DNA of 15,764 nt from Stramenopiles sp. TOSAG23-3 (lineage: Eukaryota; Sar), in assembly GCA_900128585.1 (NCBI GenBank), contig LT642511.1:1-15764 (forward strand), written 5' to 3'. Position numbers and translations under genes: made by a program. This document shows, piece by piece, positions 12,688 through 15,764 of this stretch. The notes below the pieces were generated by a model that was not told the DNA's origin, searched no databases, and saw nothing but the letters and a program-made list of their open reading frames with translations. Position 1 is the stretch's first letter. The number at the start of each line of letters is the position of its first letter.

Positions 12688-14511
12688 TTACCCACTCCCC
12701 GTTACCAGCTGGTAGACAATTGCGCTCGTGCACACGATCGACATAATTATCCCCACCACCATTAGTGTGGCAGACAAGAATCCGGTAAGCGAGGACGTGC
12801 ACGATTCCTTCCTAATCTTCAAGTAAAACAGCGGGGGCAATATGTAAACCATGAGGCACCCTGTGATCGCCCCCGTAAGGCCGAAAGCGGTCTTGATCTG
12901 CGGGACAAAGTATGACACCGTAAATGCGCAACCGATAATCAGAAACGTTTCCATTCGAAAATAGAACGCACCGCCGAAATGCTTGAGGCTCTCGGGCAAG
13001 GCATCTTTTAAAAGGGCGTGCAAGCACATGCGGCACGGGAACAAAATGAGGGGGTAGGACACTACCAAACACATGACCATGGCAACACGGCACGTGTTGA
13101 AGAGAACGGTGTTGGTCCAGTTCAAATTAATGTAGTTGAGCAGAATGTCGTCCTCGACGATGTTCCCAAACCTCATGTACCCGAGCATCCCCATGATCAG
13201 GTACAGCGTGGTGGACAGCCCCGTGCTCCCGGCGACCATCGATTTCACCCGCTTCCTCGTCGGGTTCTCTAGCTCTTCGACGGTCGCGTGGATGTTTGGG
13301 TGGTTCAGGTACGCCAAGCAAACGATCGGCAGCGCAAAGAAAATGCTCATGTCGACGACGAACAGCTTGGCCCCGCCTTTCTCCCCCGGCAACGGGATCG
13401 TCGGGTGTGGTTCCACCAGGTGGCGTATGGAGTCCTGGGCGACCATCGACACGGCGTATAGCACGGAGATAAGGCCCAGGATACTGGCAAAGGCCAGGCT
13501 CTTCATGTTCTTCTTCAGGCTCAACGGGATCATGGGGAAGAACAAGAAGCACAGAACTATAAAATTGCGGTTGCACCAGAACGGGAGGCCTTGGGTCGAC
13601 GCGCACTGGGACGTGAGCTGGACGGGGCTAGTCCCGTTCCCCCCCGGGCCGAACGGGGTGGAGCCGTTCGAGAGCCCCTGGTAACCCTGGTTGTGGGGGT
13701 GGACCGGCAAGTACCCTTGGCCGTGCGGGCCTAGGTTGCTGGGCTTGCCCGAGTGGCTCTTCTTGTTGAACGGGTTTTCGAGCACCATGCCCACCAAAAA
13801 TTGGCACGAAAGGCTGCCTATGATGATCAGGTAGACCGTAAGGGCCCCGAACGTCAGCATGAACATGGCCGTCTGCACCAGCTTGGTGCCCCGGTGGCCA
13901 TAGGCCACCTCCGCAGTCGTCAAGTAGCTGGTGCAGCCCTTTTCTATCTGCGCGAGCTTTGCGAGCAAGTTCAGGGAGTAGCTCGACATGAGGGCGACGA
14001 TTACCAACAAAATGCTGCCCAGCACGAGGCCTGTCGACCGGTAAAAAAATGGAAGCGACAGGGTCCCCGCCCCCACCGACGTGTTCGCCAAGTTGAACAC
14101 ACTCTTCAGCCAGGTCAAGGGCTGCGACTTTTCCTCGGCCCCGTCGTCCCCCGCCGCGCCGCCTTCCTCTAGCAGCTGCGATCGCCCAGGCCCGTCGCCT
14201 TCTTTTCGCCTTGCCGGGTCGTGGAGCCTGAGGCTGGGGCTGCTGTTCACGGAGTTCCGCCCGTCCTCGCTCCCGTCCATAGAAAACTCCTCGTTCGTGA
14301 CGGACATGCCCCTTGTTCTCAAAATAGAGGTGAACGGGTCGTCCTGCGGCATCGCCGTCCTCCTGTGCCGATCCCCCGCCAGCCGGTGGTAGTACTGGTG
14401 TCTAAAGTTCATGTCGCTGTTCCGTGGGCTGTAGTGGCGCGAGCCCAAGAGACGGTCCGGCGACAGGGCCGGGTCGTCCGGTGCAAAAATACCATTGTCG
14501 TTCCAAGACAT
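12688..14511 (-). CDS. Amino acid transporter, AAAP/SLC38-like, 11 TM
   Basis: A 607-residue proton- or sodium-coupled amino acid transporter of the AAAP family. A 135-residue polar N-terminus with many Ser, Asp and Arg (cytosolic, possibly phosphorylated) is followed by the family signature at TM1, FNLANTSVGAGTLSLPFF (139-156). Hydrophobic segments are visible near 138-157, 160-187, 210-240, 314-331, 336-357, 385-402, 425-445, 468-492, 518-536, 541-566 and 574-600, giving 11 TM as in SLC38 proteins. The loop between TM3 and TM4 (about 245-313) is long, rich in Gly, Pro, His and Asn, with two cysteines (C303, C313) and sequons at N282 and N292, which fits an outer, glycosylated position. Closest in layout to SLC38/AVT vacuolar or plasma membrane transporters; the substrate cannot be read. 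The ATG at 14511 follows a CCA-repeat leader. The stop is TAA. The gene is GC-rich compared with the synthetase and GST. Confidence 0.9.
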   Translation of the reverse strand: MSWNDNGIFAPDDPALSPDRLLGSRHYSPRNSDMNFRHQYYHRLAGDRHRRTAMPQDDPFTSILRTRGMSVTNEEFSMDGSEDGRNSVNSSPSLRLHDPARRKEGDGPGRSQLLEEGGAAGDDGAEEKSQPLTWLKSVFNLANTSVGAGTLSLPFFYRSTGLVLGSILLVIVALMSSYSLNLLAKLAQIEKGCTSYLTTAEVAYGHRGTKLVQTAMFMLTFGALTVYLIIIGSLSCQFLVGMVLENPFNKKSHSGKPSNLGPHGQGYLPVHPHNQGYQGLSNGSTPFGPGGNGTSPVQLTSQCASTQGLPFWCNRNFIVLCFLFFPMIPLSLKKNMKSLAFASILGLISVLYAVSMVAQDSIRHLVEPHPTIPLPGEKGGAKLFVVDMSIFFALPIVCLAYLNHPNIHATVEELENPTRKRVKSMVAGSTGLSTTLYLIMGMLGYMRFGNIVEDDILLNYINLNWTNTVLFNTCRVAMVMCLVVSYPLILFPCRMCLHALLKDALPESLKHFGGAFYFRMETFLIIGCAFTVSYFVPQIKTAFGLTGAITGCLMVYILPPLFYLKIRKESCTSSLTGFLSATLMVVGIIMSIVCTSAIVYQLVTGSG

Positions 14512-14513
14512 AT

Positions 14514-14546
14514 GGTGGTGGTGGTGGTGGTGGTGGAGGCGGTGGA
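14514..14546 (-). repeat. CCA trinucleotide run in the transporter leader
   Basis: The plus strand reads GGT about eight times then gga-ggc-ggt-gg, so the transporter mRNA leader carries a CCA/CCN run ending just before ATG. It is G-rich on the plus strand and unstructured C/A-rich in the RNA. In one out-of-frame reading it would encode a proline or threonine run; that is not taken as coding. Confidence 0.7.
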
Positions 14547-14794
14547 GTGGGTCGGTCGGTGCGCGTTCGGTTGGCTACCTGTTCGTTCGTGTCGGTAACA
14601 AATTGACAAATACCTCTCAAAACAACAAATCGATCGATCGATTGATGCTTCTCTTTTTTTACAACTTACTTACCTACCTATCTCACTTCTGTGTTTTTCT
14701 TTTCATCCTTTACGAGTGAACATACATGTCATATAGAATTAAAAAATATGTGTAGAGATATAGTAGTAGTAATTGTTATTAAAATAAAAAAAAA

Positions 14795-15004
14795 TTCTTC
14801 TTCTTCTTCTTCTTCTTCTTCTTCTTCTTCTTTCTTCTTCTATTTCTTCTTCTTCTTTCTTCTTCTTTCTTCTTCTTTCTTCTTCTATTTCTTCTTTCTT
14901 CTTTCTTCTTTCTTCTTCCTTCTTCCTTCTTCTTCTTCTTCTTCTTCTTCTTCTTCTTCTTCTTCTTCTTCTTCTTCTTCTTCTTCTTCTTCCTTCTTCT
15001 TCTT
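14795..15004. repeat. Long pyrimidine tract, (TTC)n with TTTC variants
   Basis: 210 bases of almost pure pyrimidine on the plus strand, interrupted only by an A at 14842 and at 14887. The outer parts are perfect TTC runs, while the middle alternates TTC with TTTC and TTCC, giving higher-order units of the form ttcttcttt. It begins about 285 bases upstream of the transporter ATG. Such mirror-symmetric purine/pyrimidine tracts can form triplex DNA (known for GAA/TTC). Confidence 0.95.
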
Positions 15005-15154
15005 GATCCAACCATCTCGATCACATCATCCAAACAGTACCCAGTGTGTTATATAATAATAGTCTAATAGTTCTAATAACTACGTATCCTCCAAGTGATT
15101 TTAATAAAATTCTCCTACATAATAGCCATTATATATACTTATTTTATTTTAAAT

Positions 15155-15155
15155 C

Positions 15156-15187
<32 letters not shown>

Positions 15188-15188
15188 T
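15155..15188. repeat. (TTTC)n microsatellite
   Basis: About eight uninterrupted TTTC units, flanked by AT-rich sequence on the left and a short unique stretch on the right. Confidence 0.95.
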
Positions 15189-15251
15189 GAGGAGAGAGCC
15201 ATAATTCGAGTTGTACACTGTACAGTACAGTCAAGAAGGCATTCGATTCCA

Positions 15252-15334
15252 TTCCTTCCTCTTCTTCCTTCCTCTTCTTCCTTCCTTCCTACCTCTTCTT
15301 CCTTCCTTCCTTCCTCTTCTTCCTTCCTTCCTTC
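15252..15334. repeat. Composite TTCC / CTCTT repeat
   Basis: Blocks of ttcc repeated two to four times alternate with ctcttct, giving a higher-order unit of variable length repeated four times. One A at about 15291 interrupts an otherwise pyrimidine strand. Confidence 0.9.
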
Positions 15335-15599
15335 AATAGAAAAGAAAGAATAGAATACATAGGGCCCCTATTTAAACAGTCTTTTTCATCGTACTTATAA
15401 TACAATTTAATTAGTCCTAAGTCCTAATGACTTTTTTAAACATTTATTACTACTGAATTTGTATTATTTATATAGATAATTATGTTAAATATTTATTATA
15501 AAGACAATGCTCTTTTTAAATTTTATATAGTAGTTACTCTTTCTCTTACCTGTACTCTCCTTTTTGCTCTTTTTTAAAAAAACTTCATCATCATCATCA

Positions 15600-15711
15600 A
15601 AAAAGAAAAGAAAGAAAGAAAGAAAGAAAGAAATCTAAAAAAGAAAGAAAGAAAGAAATCTAAAAAAGAAAGAAAGAAATCTAAAAAAGAAAGAAAGAAA
15701 GAAATCTAAAA

Positions 15712-15763
<52 letters not shown>

Positions 15764-15764
15764 A
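15600..15764. repeat. (GAAA)n compound repeat with ATCTA interruptions, reaching the window end
   Basis: GAAA runs are broken four times by atcta plus a short A run, at about 15633, 15658, 15679 and 15704, that is at spacings of 25, 21 and 25 bases, which differ by exactly one GAAA unit. After the fourth break the GAAA run is uninterrupted to the last base of the window, so its true length is unknown; it may mark an assembly end. Confidence 0.95.

Larger units (their letters stand above)
14547..15764. other. Repeat-dominated spacer upstream of the transporter
   Basis: About 1.2 kb with no supportable gene. It is built of a long pyrimidine tract (14795-15004), a TTTC run (15155-15188), a TTCC/CTT composite (15252-15334) and a GAAA compound repeat that runs to the window end (from about 15600). 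These are separated by AT-rich unique sequence, including (atcg) repeats at about 14628-14642. Polylysine- and polyserine-like frames here are translations of the repeats. The promoter of the transporter should lie in the first few hundred bases, but I cannot mark it. Confidence 0.6.

Noticed and set aside
13127-13606. 159-codon frame on the minus strand inside the transporter and similar plus-strand frames
   Set aside because: Alternative readings of the GC-rich transporter coding region; composition dominated by Arg, Pro and Gly.
14739-15056. Frames encoding poly-Ser/Phe or poly-Lys/Glu/Arg
   Set aside because: Direct translations of the TTC/GAA microsatellite; no non-repeat sequence supports a protein.
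1-15764. tRNA genes, rRNA, CRISPR arrays, insertion sequences, or a kinetoplastid-style one-direction gene cluster
   Set aside because: Spacers were read for tRNA B-box-like sequences and regular spacer-repeat arrays and none were convincing; no transposase or reverse transcriptase frame is present; genes alternate strands, which argues against long polycistronic units.
1-15764. A coherent new multi-gene system
   Set aside because: The six complete genes belong to unrelated housekeeping or membrane families with separate promoters, and I see no shared domains or co-directional cluster to link them.

Overview
The window looks like nuclear DNA from a unicellular eukaryote (a protist or alga; I cannot name the lineage). 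Six complete, apparently intron-free protein genes of eukaryotic type have mixed or moderately GC-rich codons. They sit on both strands, separated by 0.2 to 1.25 kb of very AT-rich spacer full of microsatellites and polypyrimidine/polypurine tracts. There are no bacterial ribosome binding sites, operons, insertion sequences or CRISPR arrays. TAA, TAG and TGA all serve as stops in these genes, so the standard code fits.

Layout from left to right. 3-167 (+): C-terminal tail of a cysteine-rich protein cut by the window edge. 398-1234 (-): histidine phosphatase/phosphoglycerate-mutase-like protein. 2195-4360 (+): eukaryotic glycyl-tRNA synthetase with a WHEP domain, preceded by an in-frame, non-AUG, targeting-peptide-like extension. 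4929-5675 (+): theta-like glutathione S-transferase. 6057-9506 (-): large multi-pass membrane protein whose C-terminal third resembles the STRA6 retinol-receptor family. 10505-12172 (+): membrane-anchored GT4 glycosyltransferase, SQD2-like. 12688-14511 (-): 11-TM amino acid transporter of the AAAP/SLC38 type. 14512-15764: upstream spacer made largely of TTC, TTTC, TTCC and GAAA repeats.

The genes do not form an obvious pathway. They read as ordinary housekeeping and membrane genes in a compact protist genome, and I see no coherent new multi-gene system.

The parts most worth a second look are: a possible UUG-initiated mitochondrial form of glycyl-tRNA synthetase, a device known from yeast GRS1; the STRA6-like receptor candidate with two greatly enlarged outer loops; a dispersed element of about 100 bp present in both of the 380-520 bp convergent (3'-to-3') spacers; an acceptor-like pyrimidine tract plus CAG directly before the glycosyltransferase ATG, which also encodes a G-quadruplex motif on the other strand; and a strong hairpin just after the glycosyltransferase stop. 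Everything here comes from reading the sequence; no database search was run.
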